From positions 248,001 to 312,000 of the forward strand of contig JBEVXU010000012.1 in the NCBI GenBank assembly GCA_040505895.1: a stretch of DNA of 64,000 bases. The letters are read 5' to 3'. A model generated the notes under the pieces. That model worked only from the letters and a program-made list of their open reading frames with translations, was not told the origin of the DNA and searched no databases. The translations under genes were made by a program, and so were the position numbers. This document shows, piece after piece, positions 41,836 through 50,858 of the stretch. Every line of letters begins with the position of its first letter. The first letter of the stretch is position 1. Origin of the DNA: Vondammii sp040505895. GTDB taxonomy: Bacteria > Pseudomonadota > Gammaproteobacteria > Chromatiales > Chromatiaceae.

Positions 41836-43731
41836 TTACAACAACGCTTCCAGCGCCTCCCAGCGTTCATAGGCAGCGGCCAGCTCTGCTTCAAGGGACT
41901 GCAACTGCTCGTTGGCCTTAGCCATCTCTTCCGCTGACTGCTGGTAGAAGGTGGGATCAGAGATTGTCGTCTGCAACTGATCAACACCCTCCTCCAGCTT
42001 TTCAAGCCGTTTCGGCAGGGCATCCAGTTCACGTTGGTCTTTGTAGCTCAGTTTTTTCGGTTTGGCAGCAGCCTCTCCTACCGGCTTATTTGCTGCCTTA
42101 GGTGTCGATTTCTTCTCAGCTTTCGATTTTTCCATGGCCTGGCGCTGCCACAACCAATCGTCGTAGCCACCCACATACTCGTTAATACACCCATCTCCTT
42201 CAAACACCAGGGTGCTGGTAACCACATTATTGAGAAAGGCGCGATCATGGCTCACCAGCAGCAGGGTACCCTGGTAGTTGAGCAACAGCTCCTCGAGCAG
42301 CTCCAGGGTCTCCACGTCCAGATCGTTGGTGGGCTCATCCATCACCAGCACGTTGGCTGGCTTGGCGAACAGGCGCGCCAGCAGCAGGCGATTACGTTCA
42401 CCACCGGAGAGCGCCTTGACCGGCTGACGGACGCGGTCGGGAGCGAAAAGGAAATCCTGCAGATAGCTGATCACATGTTTTGAGTGGCCGTTGATCTCCA
42501 CCTGGTCGGAGCCCCCGGCGATGTTGTCCTGTACCGTCTTCTCCTCATCCAGCACCGCCCGCAGCTGATCGAAGTAGGCCACCTCCAACTTGGTACCCTG
42601 TTTTACTTTGCCGCTATCGGGCTCAAGTTTCCCCAACAGCAGATTGAGCAGAGTGGTCTTTCCGGCTCCATTGGGACCGATGATACCGATGCGGTCACCG
42701 CGCAGGATGGTGGCGGTAAGGTCCTTCACCACAGGTTCGCTGTCCCAAGCGTAGGTCAACCCCTCCACCTCAACCACCAGCTTGCCGGAACGCTCAGCAC
42801 CCTGCAGGGCCATGTTCACGGTGCCTGACTGTTCACGGCGTGAGCCGCGCTCCTCGCGCATCGCCTTTAGCGCCCGCACCCGGCCTTCGTTGCGGGTGCG
42901 CCGGGCCTTGATCCCCTGGCGAATCCACACCTCTTCCTGAGCCAGCTTCTTGTCAAAACGGGCATTGGCCTTCTCCTCTGCGTTGAGCATCTCCGCTTTA
43001 CGGCGCAGGAAGTTTTCGTAGTCCCCCGGCCAATCGGTGATCTGCCCCCGATCCAGTTCAAGGATGCGGGTCGCCAGCTTGCGCAGGAACATGCGGTCAT
43101 GGGTAACGAACAGGAGGGTACCGTCATAACCCATAAGAAACTCTTCCAGCCAATCGATAGACTCGATATCCAGATGGTTGGTGGGCTCATCCAGCAGCAG
43201 CAGATCGGGCCCCTGCACCAGCGCTCTGGCCAAGAGCACCCGGCGTTTGAGACCACCGGAGAGGGCTTGGAATTCAATATCGGGATCGAGGGATAGACGC
43301 GAAATCGCCGTCTCCACCCGCTGTTCGCTCTGCCAGCCATCTGCAGCTTCCAGATCATGCTGTACGCGTGAGAGTTGCTCCAGCAACTCGTCACTATAGT
43401 CTGTGGCAAGCTGCACACTCACATGATGGTAGTTCCGTACCAAGTCGCCAAGCCCCCCAAGGCCGCCGGCCACCACATCAAACACCGAACCGACAAGCCC
43501 CTCAGGCACCTCCTGGGTAAGGCGGGTTACCCGAGCGCTCTGCTGCAGTGAGAACTCCCCATCATCGGCCTGTAGCTCTCCGGCAATCAGCTTCATCAGG
43601 GTCGACTTGCCGGCGCCGTTGCGGCCCAACAGGCAGATACGCTCGCCCCGCTCTATCGAGAGGTTGACGCCATCGAGCAGGAGTGGGCCGCCAAAGCCAA
43701 GTTGAAGATTGCGCAGAGTGAGAAGCGCCAT
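41836..43731 (-). CDS. uup: ABC-F family ATPase Uup
   Basis: A 631-residue cytoplasmic protein with two ABC domains and no membrane segment. Domain 1: Walker A LGRNGAGKST (about residue 36), signature LSGGLKRR, Walker B LLLLDEPTNHLD. Domain 2: Walker A IGPNGAGKTT (about 350), LSGGERNR, VLVMDEPTNDLD. After a Lys-rich linker (KSKAEKKSTPKAANKP) comes the C-terminal coiled coil ELDALPKRLEKLEEGVDQL that binds DNA in E. coli Uup. ABC-F proteins act on the ribosome; Uup also affects transposon excision and branched DNA. ATG 43731 has AGGACAG upstream and gives the normal family length (E. coli 635). Confidence 0.95.
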   Translation of the reverse strand: MALLTLRNLQLGFGGPLLLDGVNLSIERGERICLLGRNGAGKSTLMKLIAGELQADDGEFSLQQSARVTRLTQEVPEGLVGSVFDVVAGGLGGLGDLVRNYHHVSVQLATDYSDELLEQLSRVQHDLEAADGWQSEQRVETAISRLSLDPDIEFQALSGGLKRRVLLARALVQGPDLLLLDEPTNHLDIESIDWLEEFLMGYDGTLLFVTHDRMFLRKLATRILELDRGQITDWPGDYENFLRRKAEMLNAEEKANARFDKKLAQEEVWIRQGIKARRTRNEGRVRALKAMREERGSRREQSGTVNMALQGAERSGKLVVEVEGLTYAWDSEPVVKDLTATILRGDRIGIIGPNGAGKTTLLNLLLGKLEPDSGKVKQGTKLEVAYFDQLRAVLDEEKTVQDNIAGGSDQVEINGHSKHVISYLQDFLFAPDRVRQPVKALSGGERNRLLLARLFAKPANVLVMDEPTNDLDVETLELLEELLLNYQGTLLLVSHDRAFLNNVVTSTLVFEGDGCINEYVGGYDDWLWQRQAMEKSKAEKKSTPKAANKPVGEAAAKPKKLSYKDQRELDALPKRLEKLEEGVDQLQTTISDPTFYQQSAEEMAKANEQLQSLEAELAAAYERWEALEALL

Positions 43732-44060
43732 AAGCTGTCCTGGTTGGAAATATAGAGGCGGTGGATTGTACCCTGAAACCAGGGATACCGGGAGCGCCGA
43801 AGAGAAGCAGAGAAAAGTAGAGTCAGTAGGGTGGATAAGCGTAGCACATCCACCTTTCGGTGAGGTTCTCAGTATCTGAGTATGGAAAGCTGCATGGCCC
43901 ACTGTACGCAACCACTTAGCATTTTTCTCTGCGGTCTTTTTGCAGTTTACGTTAACGTAAAGGTGGCGACTTAACAGCTTGTATGTGAAGATTGTGCGAG
44001 GTTGTAAAAAGATCAAAACCACGAATAACAAGCCGATACAAGCGATAGGGAGCCAACTGC
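43732..44060. other. Intergenic region with a REP hairpin and a 16-bp palindrome
   Basis: A 329-base gap between divergent uup and the TrpB2-type gene. A hairpin at 43830-43854 (GGTGGAT ... ATCCACC) belongs to the widespread GGGTGGATAAGCG-type repeats. A perfect palindrome TTTACGTTAACGTAAA (43946-43961), about 100 bases before the TrpB2-type start, looks like an operator. The rest shows nothing clear. Confidence 0.55.
43946..43961. promoter_or_regulatory. 16-bp palindromic operator-like site (MerR/LiuR-type motif)
   Basis: TTTACGTTAACGTAAA is a perfect palindrome and resembles the TTTACGT..ACGTAAA motif described for LiuR-type MerR regulators of branched-chain amino acid degradation. No liu genes are near, so its regulator is unknown. 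Confidence 0.4.
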
Positions 44061-45410
44061 ATGAATACCAAGATTCTTCTACAAGAGTCCGATATGCCCA
44101 CTCACTGGTATAACGTCATGGCGGATTTCCCCAATCCGCCCGCCCCTCCTCTGGGGCCGGACGGCAATCCGGTGGGGCCCGACGCCCTGGCGGCAATCTT
44201 CCCGGAAGAACTGATTAAGCAGGAGATGAGCCAGGAACGCTGGATACCTATTCCGGAAGAGGTAAACGATGCACTCCGCTTATGGCGCCCCTCGCCGCTT
44301 TACCGTGCCCACCGACTGGAAAAAGCACTCAACACACCGGCAAAGATCTACTACAAAAACGAGGCGGTAAGCCCCGCCGGTTCCCACAAGCCCAACACCG
44401 CCATCCCCCAGGCCTACTACAACAAGCAGGCGGGCATCAAAAAACTCATTACAGAGACCGGTGCCGGGCAGTGGGGCTGCTCCCTTGCGCTGGCCGGGCA
44501 GATGTTCGGTCTGGAGGTGGAGGTCTTTATGGTGAAGATAAGTTACCAGCAGAAACCCTACCGCCGCTCCATGATGCAAACCTGGGGGGCGGAAGTCCAC
44601 GCCAGCCCATCCACGGTCACAGAAACGGGCCGCGGAGTACTGGCAACCGACCCGGACTCTCAGGGCTCCCTTGGCCTCGCAATCTCCGAGGCGGTGGAGA
44701 TAGCCGCCGGCCGTGCCGATGCCAACTACGCGTTGGGTTCTGTTCTCAACCATGTACTGCTGCATCAGACAGTCATTGGTCAAGAAGCGAAGAAACAGCT
44801 GGAGATGGTAGGTGACTACCCGGATATGATCTTCGCTCCCTGCGGCGGCGGCTCCAACTTTGGTGGTATCGCCTTCCCTTTCTTTGCCGATAAAGCAGCA
44901 GGAAAAGAGGTCGAACTGGTGGCTGTTGAGCCAACCTCCTGCCCCACCCTCACCCGAGGCAACTACGCCTATGATTTTGGTGATGCCATCGGCATGACAC
45001 CGCTGCTGAAGATGTACACGCTTGGTCACGACTTTATGCCGCCGGGTATCCATGCCGGTGGCCTGCGCTATCACGGTGACTCCGCTCTGGTGAGCCAGCT
45101 CTATAACGAAGGACTGATCAGTGCAATGGCGGTACCCCAGCTGGAGACATTCGAAGCCGGTGTACTGTTTGCCCGCAGTGAAGGCATAGTACCTGCACCG
45201 GAATCGACCCACGCCATCGCCGCCACCATTCGTGAGGCCAAGCGCTGTGCAGAGACCGGCGAGGCAAAAACCCTGCTGTTCAACCTCTCCGGCCACGGCC
45301 ACTTCGACATGAGCTCCTATGATCGCTACTTTGCCGGTGAACTGGAGGACTTTGCATATCCTGAGGAGGCGATCAAAGAATCCCTGGCACATCTTCCACA
45401 GGTGGGATAA
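44061..45410 (+). CDS. trpB2: TrpB2-type PLP-dependent tryptophan synthase beta-like enzyme
   Basis: A 449-residue fold-type II PLP enzyme. The extended N-terminus with PPAPPLGPDGNPVGPDAL and WIPIPEEV is a mark of the TrpB2 group, as against about 400 aa for TrpB1. The PLP lysine lies in SPAGSHKPNTAIPQAYY (about residue 113). The phosphate-binding loop is CGGGSNFGG, and ETGAGQWGCSLA holds the catalytic Glu region. TrpB2 makes Trp from indole and Ser without a tight TrpA partner; an L-serine deaminase-type or salvage role is also possible. No trpA is present here. The start ATG follows AGGGAG. Confidence 0.9.
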   Translation: MNTKILLQESDMPTHWYNVMADFPNPPAPPLGPDGNPVGPDALAAIFPEELIKQEMSQERWIPIPEEVNDALRLWRPSPLYRAHRLEKALNTPAKIYYKNEAVSPAGSHKPNTAIPQAYYNKQAGIKKLITETGAGQWGCSLALAGQMFGLEVEVFMVKISYQQKPYRRSMMQTWGAEVHASPSTVTETGRGVLATDPDSQGSLGLAISEAVEIAAGRADANYALGSVLNHVLLHQTVIGQEAKKQLEMVGDYPDMIFAPCGGGSNFGGIAFPFFADKAAGKEVELVAVEPTSCPTLTRGNYAYDFGDAIGMTPLLKMYTLGHDFMPPGIHAGGLRYHGDSALVSQLYNEGLISAMAVPQLETFEAGVLFARSEGIVPAPESTHAIAATIREAKRCAETGEAKTLLFNLSGHGHFDMSSYDRYFAGELEDFAYPEEAIKESLAHLPQVG

Positions 45411-45420
45411 TAGAAAAAGA

Positions 45421-45500
45421 TCACAGAGAACACTGAGGGCGTAGAGAACACTGAGATTTTCTCTGTGCACTCTGCGGTTCTCCGTGTACTCTGTGTTTCT
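45421..45500. repeat. Family C inverted repeat, intergenic copy 1
   Basis: Arms tcacagagaacactgaggg and tctccgtgtactctgtgttt are near inverted copies, with a second inner pair (gtagagaacactgag, attttctctgtgcactctgc). It lies between trpB2 and the Crp/Fnr gene, so it would form a hairpin in the transcript. Confidence 0.6.
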
Positions 45501-45526
45501 GACTCAGTAATATTAAAGGGCCTCTG

Positions 45527-46231
45527 TTGAAACCAATATCTGACAAAGACGCCTGGGATGGAGAAGCGGATTGCATCAATTGCACTCTGCGTAATTCAGT
45601 TCTGTTTGCCGGGCTGGAAGAGAAGGATTTCGATCAGATTCACCAACCTATCGACCTCTATACTCTACCGGCGGGGTCCATCCTCTACCGTGCGGGTGAT
45701 AAGGGTGACCGCATGTACACCATTCGTAGCGGTGCCCTCAAACTGGTGCAGTATTTACCAGACGGCACTCAGCGTATCGTCAGACTGATCCGCTCCACCG
45801 ATGTCATAGGGTTGGAGACGCTGCTGGGACAGAACTACCAGCATGATGCGGTGGCACTTCAGCCAATCCAGGCCTGCAGCCTGCCGGTCAGCGTAGTACA
45901 AGCTCTCTCTCAGACCAATCCGAAACTCCACCAGGAGCTACTTAGCCGCTGGCAGAGAGCACTTGAAGAAGCCGATGCCTGGTTGACAGAACTCTCGACC
46001 GGTTCAGCCAAACAGCGCATTGCCCGCCTGCTCCTTCGTCTGGTGAGAAACGAGGATACGAGTGAGTGCGAGCTCTTCTCCCGTGAGGATATGGGTGCCA
46101 TGCTCGGCATCACTACCGAAACCGCCAGCCGCACCATCGCCGAGTTTAAACGACAGAGCCTGCTGATGGAGACTCAACCCAACCACTTCTTGCTCGATAT
46201 CCGCAACCTCGGGCATATCGCTGAGGATTGA
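45527..46231 (+). CDS. Crp/Fnr family transcriptional regulator
   Basis: A 234-residue regulator. The cyclic-nucleotide-type effector domain covers about residues 25-145 (LPAGSILYRAGDKGDRMYTIRSGALKLVQ, partly). The C-terminal HTH (FSREDMGAMLGITTETASRTIAEFKRQSL, about 185-213) has the E-T-A-S-R recognition pattern of FNR-like proteins. Only two N-terminal Cys (DCINCTLRNSVLFAGL) are present where FNR has a four-Cys cluster set, so an FNR-type oxygen-sensing [4Fe-4S] centre is doubtful; other Cys are at QACSL and SECEL. The start is TTG at 45527 with AAAGGG nearby. It may act on the FNR-like box near soeA, a guess. Confidence 0.85.
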   Translation: MKPISDKDAWDGEADCINCTLRNSVLFAGLEEKDFDQIHQPIDLYTLPAGSILYRAGDKGDRMYTIRSGALKLVQYLPDGTQRIVRLIRSTDVIGLETLLGQNYQHDAVALQPIQACSLPVSVVQALSQTNPKLHQELLSRWQRALEEADAWLTELSTGSAKQRIARLLLRLVRNEDTSECELFSREDMGAMLGITTETASRTIAEFKRQSLLMETQPNHFLLDIRNLGHIAED

Positions 46232-46326
46232 ACTTACTTCAAGTGATTGAGTTTTCTCAATGCCAGGAGCTCAGCCACCCTCTAACCTAAACTCCTTTGA
46301 GACCCATCGATTTAGAGGAGCAGTTA

Positions 46327-46722
46327 GTGAGGCAATTCCTATCACCGGAGAGGTATTCCCACTTCACACTGGAGATTGAAAAGGAGGAGTGCCGCTTCGG
46401 CAACGTCGATGAGATCGTCAACTATTTAAAGCAGTGTATCGATGCGCATAGCATTGCCGCCTTTATCACCATCTTTGACCATCTGAGCCATACCCATAAC
46501 ATCGTCAACGGTCAGGTCGACAGTGAGATTCTGGATGCAAAAAACATTATCTTCTGTTTTGGCATTACCCTGCAGGACCCTCAGTCCATGGCGTTACGCC
46601 CACGCTCAATCGGTGTAGTGGAGTTGGCCGGTTGTTTTATCGTCACCTTCATGGAGACACCCATGCCGGTAGCCAATGTCACCATGGAAAAATGGGCCAA
46701 GTCACTTATTGTGGCTGTCTGA
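46327..46722 (+). CDS. Conserved small cytoplasmic protein (DUF6858-like)
   Basis: A 131-residue protein of unknown function. It has no signal or membrane segment. Stretches SHFTLEIEKEECRFG, IAAFITIFDHLSHTH, NIIFCFGI and RPRSIGVVELAGCFIVTFMETP look like those of a small family found in sulfur-oxidising and related bacteria, which I believe is DUF6858. I place the start at GTG 46327 because AGGAG lies 6 bases before it; the longer TTG start at 46297 has no ribosome site. It sits 95 bases after the Crp/Fnr gene in the same direction, and the two may be linked functionally. Confidence 0.65.
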   Translation: MRQFLSPERYSHFTLEIEKEECRFGNVDEIVNYLKQCIDAHSIAAFITIFDHLSHTHNIVNGQVDSEILDAKNIIFCFGITLQDPQSMALRPRSIGVVELAGCFIVTFMETPMPVANVTMEKWAKSLIVAV

Positions 46723-46927
46723 AATCAACAACAGTATCACTACCGTAGCCACCAACTCTCTGAACAAACCATCTGCGCTTGTCTTGTGATTATGGGAGGC
46801 AATATACACGTTAAAGGTAAGGCTCAGATCACACAAGATGAACGTACTTCATAAGCTCTAACGCGAAATAAACTCCCCCTGTTTTTTACTGCTATATTGA
46901 GTATACAAGGCATATAGGGAGGTGCTC

Positions 46928-48439
46928 ATGTACTCATATATCCAGAAATCGTACGCTGCGGCAGTCACCGGCTCTGTACTCCTGTTTGGGGTTACGGCAG
47001 TGGTGATTCTATTGACCTATACCGCTGATACGCAGGCGGAGGGTGTCGGCAGGTTTAGCGGCACTGACCAGCTTATTGTGCAGTTCTCCGACAACAAACA
47101 GTTCCCCTCTAGCAGAGTGGCTGAGTTAGGAAAAAAAGTTGGCTGGAAGCTGAAATACCTAAGGGCCGGCGGGAAAAAATCCCATGTGATAAAAGTCGCC
47201 GGAATGAAAAGTCTTCGCGCCATGAAGAAGCTGGCGGCACAGCTCTCCCAGCAACAGGGTGTGCTCTACGCGGAACCGGACCGTATTCTCCATCCTATCG
47301 CTTTTCCCGATGATACCAGTGACACTCACTATCTCCTTCAGTGGCACTACTATGAGTCCATTGGTGGCATTGCAGCACCAGCTGCCTGGAGTGAAAGCAC
47401 CGGAAGTGGTATCAACGTGGCGGTAATCGACACCGGTTATCGCCCCCACCATGACCTGCTGGGCAACCTGATAACCGATGGCTATGACATGATTGCTGAC
47501 CCCTTCGTTGCCAACGAATATATTGACGATGGCAGGGATTCGGATGCAGCAGATCCAGGAGACTGGGTGTCGAAGGGCGAGTGTGGCGACGGCTATCCCA
47601 CGGTAGATTACAACAGCAGTTGGCACGGAACGCATGTCGCCGGCACCATTGCCGCAACGACAAATAATAGCCTAGGAGTCGCCGGTGTCGCACCCGATGC
47701 AAGGATTCTGCCCGTGCGTGTACTTGGGAAGTGCGGCGGCTACACCTCAGATATAGCCGACGGTATGCTGTGGGCTGCAGGACTGGATGTACCCGAAGCG
47801 TCATTCAACAGCAACCCCGCCAGAGTATTGAATCTCAGCCTCGGGGGGGGTGGCGCCTGTAGCAGAACGATGCAGAATACTATAAACAGCGTCAGAGAAA
47901 GTGGAGCGGTCGTCATTGTTGCCGCCGGCAACTCGGCTATGGATATAAGAGGCTTTACCCCCGCCAACTGCAAAAATGTGGTGACTGTTGCAGCAACGAC
48001 GCGGGAGGGTTCAAGAGCCTGGTACTCCAACTATGGAAAGGGGGTGGATCTCTCGGCCCCCGGTGGGGATACAAGTGTTGAAGGTGAAGACGGCGTTCTC
48101 TCCACATACAACAGTGGTAAAAGCGATCCTGCCCCTAGTGGTGACGACACGGGAGATACCTACGCCTACTATCAGGGCACCAGCATGGCCACGCCTCATG
48201 TCGCCGGCGTTGCCGCCTTGATGTTATCGGTGAAACCTGAGTTGACTCCAGATGACGTGGAGAGCCTTCTGAAGTCTTCAGCCAGGGCATTTCCCCAGTC
48301 ATGCTCCAAGTGTGGCACTGGCATTCTTAACGCGGGCGACGCAGTCGCTGCCGCACAGGCCTTTACAGGTGGTGACGGCGGCGATAGTGGTGACGGTGGC
48401 GACAAATGCCGCGGTGGTCCGAAGAAATGTCCTAGATAG
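46928..48439 (+). CDS. Secreted S8 family subtilisin-like serine protease
   Basis: A protein of about 503 residues. A signal sequence or anchor (AVTGSVLLFGVTAVVILLTY) is followed by an I9-type propeptide region (DQLIVQFSD ... VLYAEPDRIL). The catalytic domain shows the triad: Asp in VAVIDTGYRPHHDL (about residue 172), His in SSWHGTHVAGTIAA and Ser in YYQGTSMATPHVAGVAAL. The oxyanion Asn is in VVIVAAGNSAM. Several Cys (GECGDGYP, GKCGGYT, GACSRT, SCSKCGTG) suggest disulfides. The C-terminus is a GGDGGDSGDGGDK tail. ATG 46928 is set by AGGGAGG just upstream. It is likely exported to the periplasm or outside. Confidence 0.93.
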   Translation: MYSYIQKSYAAAVTGSVLLFGVTAVVILLTYTADTQAEGVGRFSGTDQLIVQFSDNKQFPSSRVAELGKKVGWKLKYLRAGGKKSHVIKVAGMKSLRAMKKLAAQLSQQQGVLYAEPDRILHPIAFPDDTSDTHYLLQWHYYESIGGIAAPAAWSESTGSGINVAVIDTGYRPHHDLLGNLITDGYDMIADPFVANEYIDDGRDSDAADPGDWVSKGECGDGYPTVDYNSSWHGTHVAGTIAATTNNSLGVAGVAPDARILPVRVLGKCGGYTSDIADGMLWAAGLDVPEASFNSNPARVLNLSLGGGGACSRTMQNTINSVRESGAVVIVAAGNSAMDIRGFTPANCKNVVTVAATTREGSRAWYSNYGKGVDLSAPGGDTSVEGEDGVLSTYNSGKSDPAPSGDDTGDTYAYYQGTSMATPHVAGVAALMLSVKPELTPDDVESLLKSSARAFPQSCSKCGTGILNAGDAVAAAQAFTGGDGGDSGDGGDKCRGGPKKCPR

Positions 48440-48456
48440 TATTCACAAAAAGCGGT

Positions 48457-48545
48457 ACGCTGAGAACGCAAAGGAGACGCAGAGAAAAGCGTTAGAGAAC
48501 CTCCCTGTACTCTGCTCTCTTTCGCGGCCTCCGCGTTTTCTGCAC
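48457..48545. repeat. Family C inverted repeat, intergenic copy 2
   Basis: cgctgagaacgcaaaggagacgcagag on the left pairs with the tctctttcgcggcctccgcg and gttttctgc segments on the right. The copy lies directly after the subtilase gene and may end or stabilise its transcript. Confidence 0.6.
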
Positions 48546-48666
48546 TTGGTTGGTTGATCTCTTGGCAGACACAAACACCTACCGTACCTTTAACCACTGC
48601 CACCGCCGTTTTGCTGTATGCTTTCAATCAAAGCACTGGACTGCCCAACTTTGATTAATGAACCCC

Positions 48667-48829
48667 AGGAGCCTGTCCGAGAATAGGACACCTACTGCGG
48701 AAATCCCATTTTGGCCCTTTTTTCCGCTCATTTTCGTTGAATAAGAGTAACTATTCGCCTCAAATGAACAAAAAAAATGGCTCAAAATGGACTTCCCTCG
48801 CTACGGTGCCTATTCTCGGACAAGCTCCT
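48667..48829. mobile_element. 163-bp near-palindromic MITE-like element (element D) covering the start of the patatin gene
   Basis: The terminal inverted repeats AGGAGCCTGTCCGAGAATAG and CTATTCTCGGACAAGCTCCT match at 19 of 20 positions. The interior is also one long imperfect hairpin around gaataagagtaactattc. No transposase is present. No clear target duplication can be called (CCAG left, CTAG right). The right half provides the first codons of the patatin-like gene. Confidence 0.75.
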
Positions 48830-50188
48830 AGATTCCCCCCCCTACTTCTACTGTTTCTACTCCTGACGGGTTGCGCCAGTACAGCACGCTTCCCTGACAA
48901 CCCAGCACTTAATGATGTAATCGTACCGGAAACCGGGCATGGCTTAGCAGAGAAGGACAATGGCGACATTCTCCTGCTGCTCAGTTTCTCCGGCGGTGGA
49001 AGCCGGGCATCGGCACTCGCCTACGGTGTGTTGGAGCAACTGCGTCGCACACCGCTAAAAAGTGGAAGTCAAAGCCTGCTCGACGAAGTGGATATGATTT
49101 CAGCCGTCTCCGGCGGCAGCATTACCGCCGCCTATTTCGGGCTATACGGCGAGCGACTGTTTCGAGATTTCAGAAAGGATTACCTTGAGCGTGACATATC
49201 ACAGGAGCTGAAAAGTACCCTGCTATCACCCAACTCATTGTCGAGGCTCAGCTCCGACACTTTTGGCTCCGGCGATCTGCTCGATGAATACTTGCGCAAA
49301 CGGCTCTTTGGCGATACCCCATTGAGTCAGTTGCTGGACAGCAAGGGGCCCTATATTCAGATCAATGCCACCGACCTCTTCAAGGGCGGTCGCTTCTCCT
49401 TCACTGCCGAGCAGTTTGCACTGATCTGCTCAGACATTGATGGTTTTCCTGTTGCACGGGCAGTCGCCGCCTCCAGTGCGGTACCACTGATTTTTACCCC
49501 CATCACCCTGACCAATCGGGCCAACAGCTGTGGTTACACGGCACCCGAGTGGATCCGGAAAACGACTATTGAAGAGGAGCCCAACTCCCGACGCAGTCGT
49601 GCCGCCCACTATATGAGTACCTATCTTGATAGGGAGAAGCACCCCTATATCCACCTTCTCGATGGCGGCTTGACCGACAACCTTGGGCTCCGCGCCATCA
49701 TCGATCGTATTGAGGTAGAAGAAGGGCTATGGAATACGCTGCAGCGATTTAATCAGGAAAAGGTCAAACATATCGCTCTGATCACGGTGGATGCATCGGC
49801 CACGACAGCTTCAAAATGGGAGCTATCAGCAGCAGCCCCCCCTGTCGAGGCAGTACTGGATGCAGCCACCACGGCCCCCCTGGAGAACTACAACTTCGAG
49901 ACTCTGGAACATCTGCGAAATAATCTGCCAAAGTGGATAGAGGAGGTGCAGCAAGCCAGTTGCCAAAGCAGTGATGGGTGCAAAGGGCCAGAACTCTATT
50001 TTATCGAGTTGCACCTGGATAGCATTCCAGATCCGGCGGTAAGGGCAAGGCTCACCTCGGTAGCCACAAACTTTTCACTCCCTGAAGGCATACCGGCACA
50101 ACTGATCAATGCCGGTAAAAAGTTGCTACAACTTCATCCCGAGTACCGACGGTTGTTAAAAAACAGCGGTGCAGGTGACACGCCATAA
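48764..50188 (+). CDS. Patatin-like phospholipase lipoprotein
   Basis: A protein of about 474 residues with a lipoprotein signal whose hydrophobic core PPLLLLFLLLTGC ends in a lipobox (LTGC). The patatin domain has the oxyanion-hole motif SFSGGGSRASALAYG, the nucleophile serine in DMISAVSGGSITAAYFG (GxSxG form VSGGS) and the catalytic Asp in LLDGGLTDNLGLRA. It should act as a membrane-attached lipid acyl hydrolase on the periplasmic side. The start is uncertain: TTG 48737, ATG 48764 and GTG 48806 are in frame, and all lie inside the 163-bp element D, so the insertion has replaced or extended the original start. Confidence 0.85.
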   Translation: MNKKNGSKWTSLATVPILGQAPRFPPLLLLFLLLTGCASTARFPDNPALNDVIVPETGHGLAEKDNGDILLLLSFSGGGSRASALAYGVLEQLRRTPLKSGSQSLLDEVDMISAVSGGSITAAYFGLYGERLFRDFRKDYLERDISQELKSTLLSPNSLSRLSSDTFGSGDLLDEYLRKRLFGDTPLSQLLDSKGPYIQINATDLFKGGRFSFTAEQFALICSDIDGFPVARAVAASSAVPLIFTPITLTNRANSCGYTAPEWIRKTTIEEEPNSRRSRAAHYMSTYLDREKHPYIHLLDGGLTDNLGLRAIIDRIEVEEGLWNTLQRFNQEKVKHIALITVDASATTASKWELSAAAPPVEAVLDAATTAPLENYNFETLEHLRNNLPKWIEEVQQASCQSSDGCKGPELYFIELHLDSIPDPAVRARLTSVATNFSLPEGIPAQLINAGKKLLQLHPEYRRLLKNSGAGDTP

Positions 50189-50199
50189 AAGCCATCTGA

Positions 50200-50691
50200 T
50201 CACATCGACATTTCAAGATCATCGATCACTGCATCTATTCCGGCCTGGGCACAGGCCTCATCCGTAACGCCCGAGGGGGCGCCGCTCACGCCCACGGCGC
50301 CCAGCAGTGCACCTCCCGCTTGGATCGGCAGGCCTCCGGCAGACATCACCAGCCCCTCGACCCGTCCGATCGGTGTACCGGCACGATCACTCATAGCCGA
50401 TGTTGCCGCATTGAAATTGGCTGCTGTATAGGCCTTTTGGTGACTGATTTTGAGTGTAACGGGAGAGGCGATAGTGTCACGCAACACCGCCTGCACAAGA
50501 CCATTGCGATCAACTACCGTGACAGCGATCTGAATACCCTCTTTGCGACAGGCATCAACTGCACCTTTGGCAATAGTCATGGAGGTGTCCATGGTCAGTC
50601 GTTTGAGAGGTACCATCATCGCCTCATCATCGTCAGCCATGGAAACAAAAGGAACGGCGCAGAGCAGCGCCACAGCAAGTGCTCTTTTCAT
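50200..50691 (-). CDS. Exported GlcG/HbpS family protein
   Basis: A 163-residue protein with a signal peptide (RALAVALLCAVPFVSMA). The GlcG/HbpS (DUF336) domain fills the rest: AKGAVDACRKEGIQIAVTVVDRNG, the SHQKAYTAANFNAATSAM stretch and GGLPIQAGGALLGAVGVSGA near the end. Family members bind heme (HbpS) or are co-factors of glycolate use (GlcG). The exported form suggests a periplasmic ligand or redox sensing role; no sensor kinase is near. It is convergent with the patatin gene. AGGAG lies before the ATG on the minus strand. Confidence 0.85.
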   Translation of the reverse strand: MKRALAVALLCAVPFVSMADDDEAMMVPLKRLTMDTSMTIAKGAVDACRKEGIQIAVTVVDRNGLVQAVLRDTIASPVTLKISHQKAYTAANFNAATSAMSDRAGTPIGRVEGLVMSAGGLPIQAGGALLGAVGVSGAPSGVTDEACAQAGIDAVIDDLEMSM

Positions 50692-50858
50692 CTTTCAACT
50701 CCTCCTTTGGGAATTGCGGTTTTGTAAACTGGAAAAGCACCGCTCTGTTTTAGTATTTATAAGTTTGAGCGGACGAAATAGAAGATAGCACAAGCTGGCG
50801 TATCCGCCAGATCAGGAATACCACAGCATGGCAGCGGGTATATAGGGAAGAGGATAAA

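Noticed and set aside
44280..45470. A 396-codon open frame on the minus strand opposite trpB2
   Set aside because: It is fully antisense to a gene with clear PLP-enzyme motifs, and its translation is rich in His/Gln without family features.
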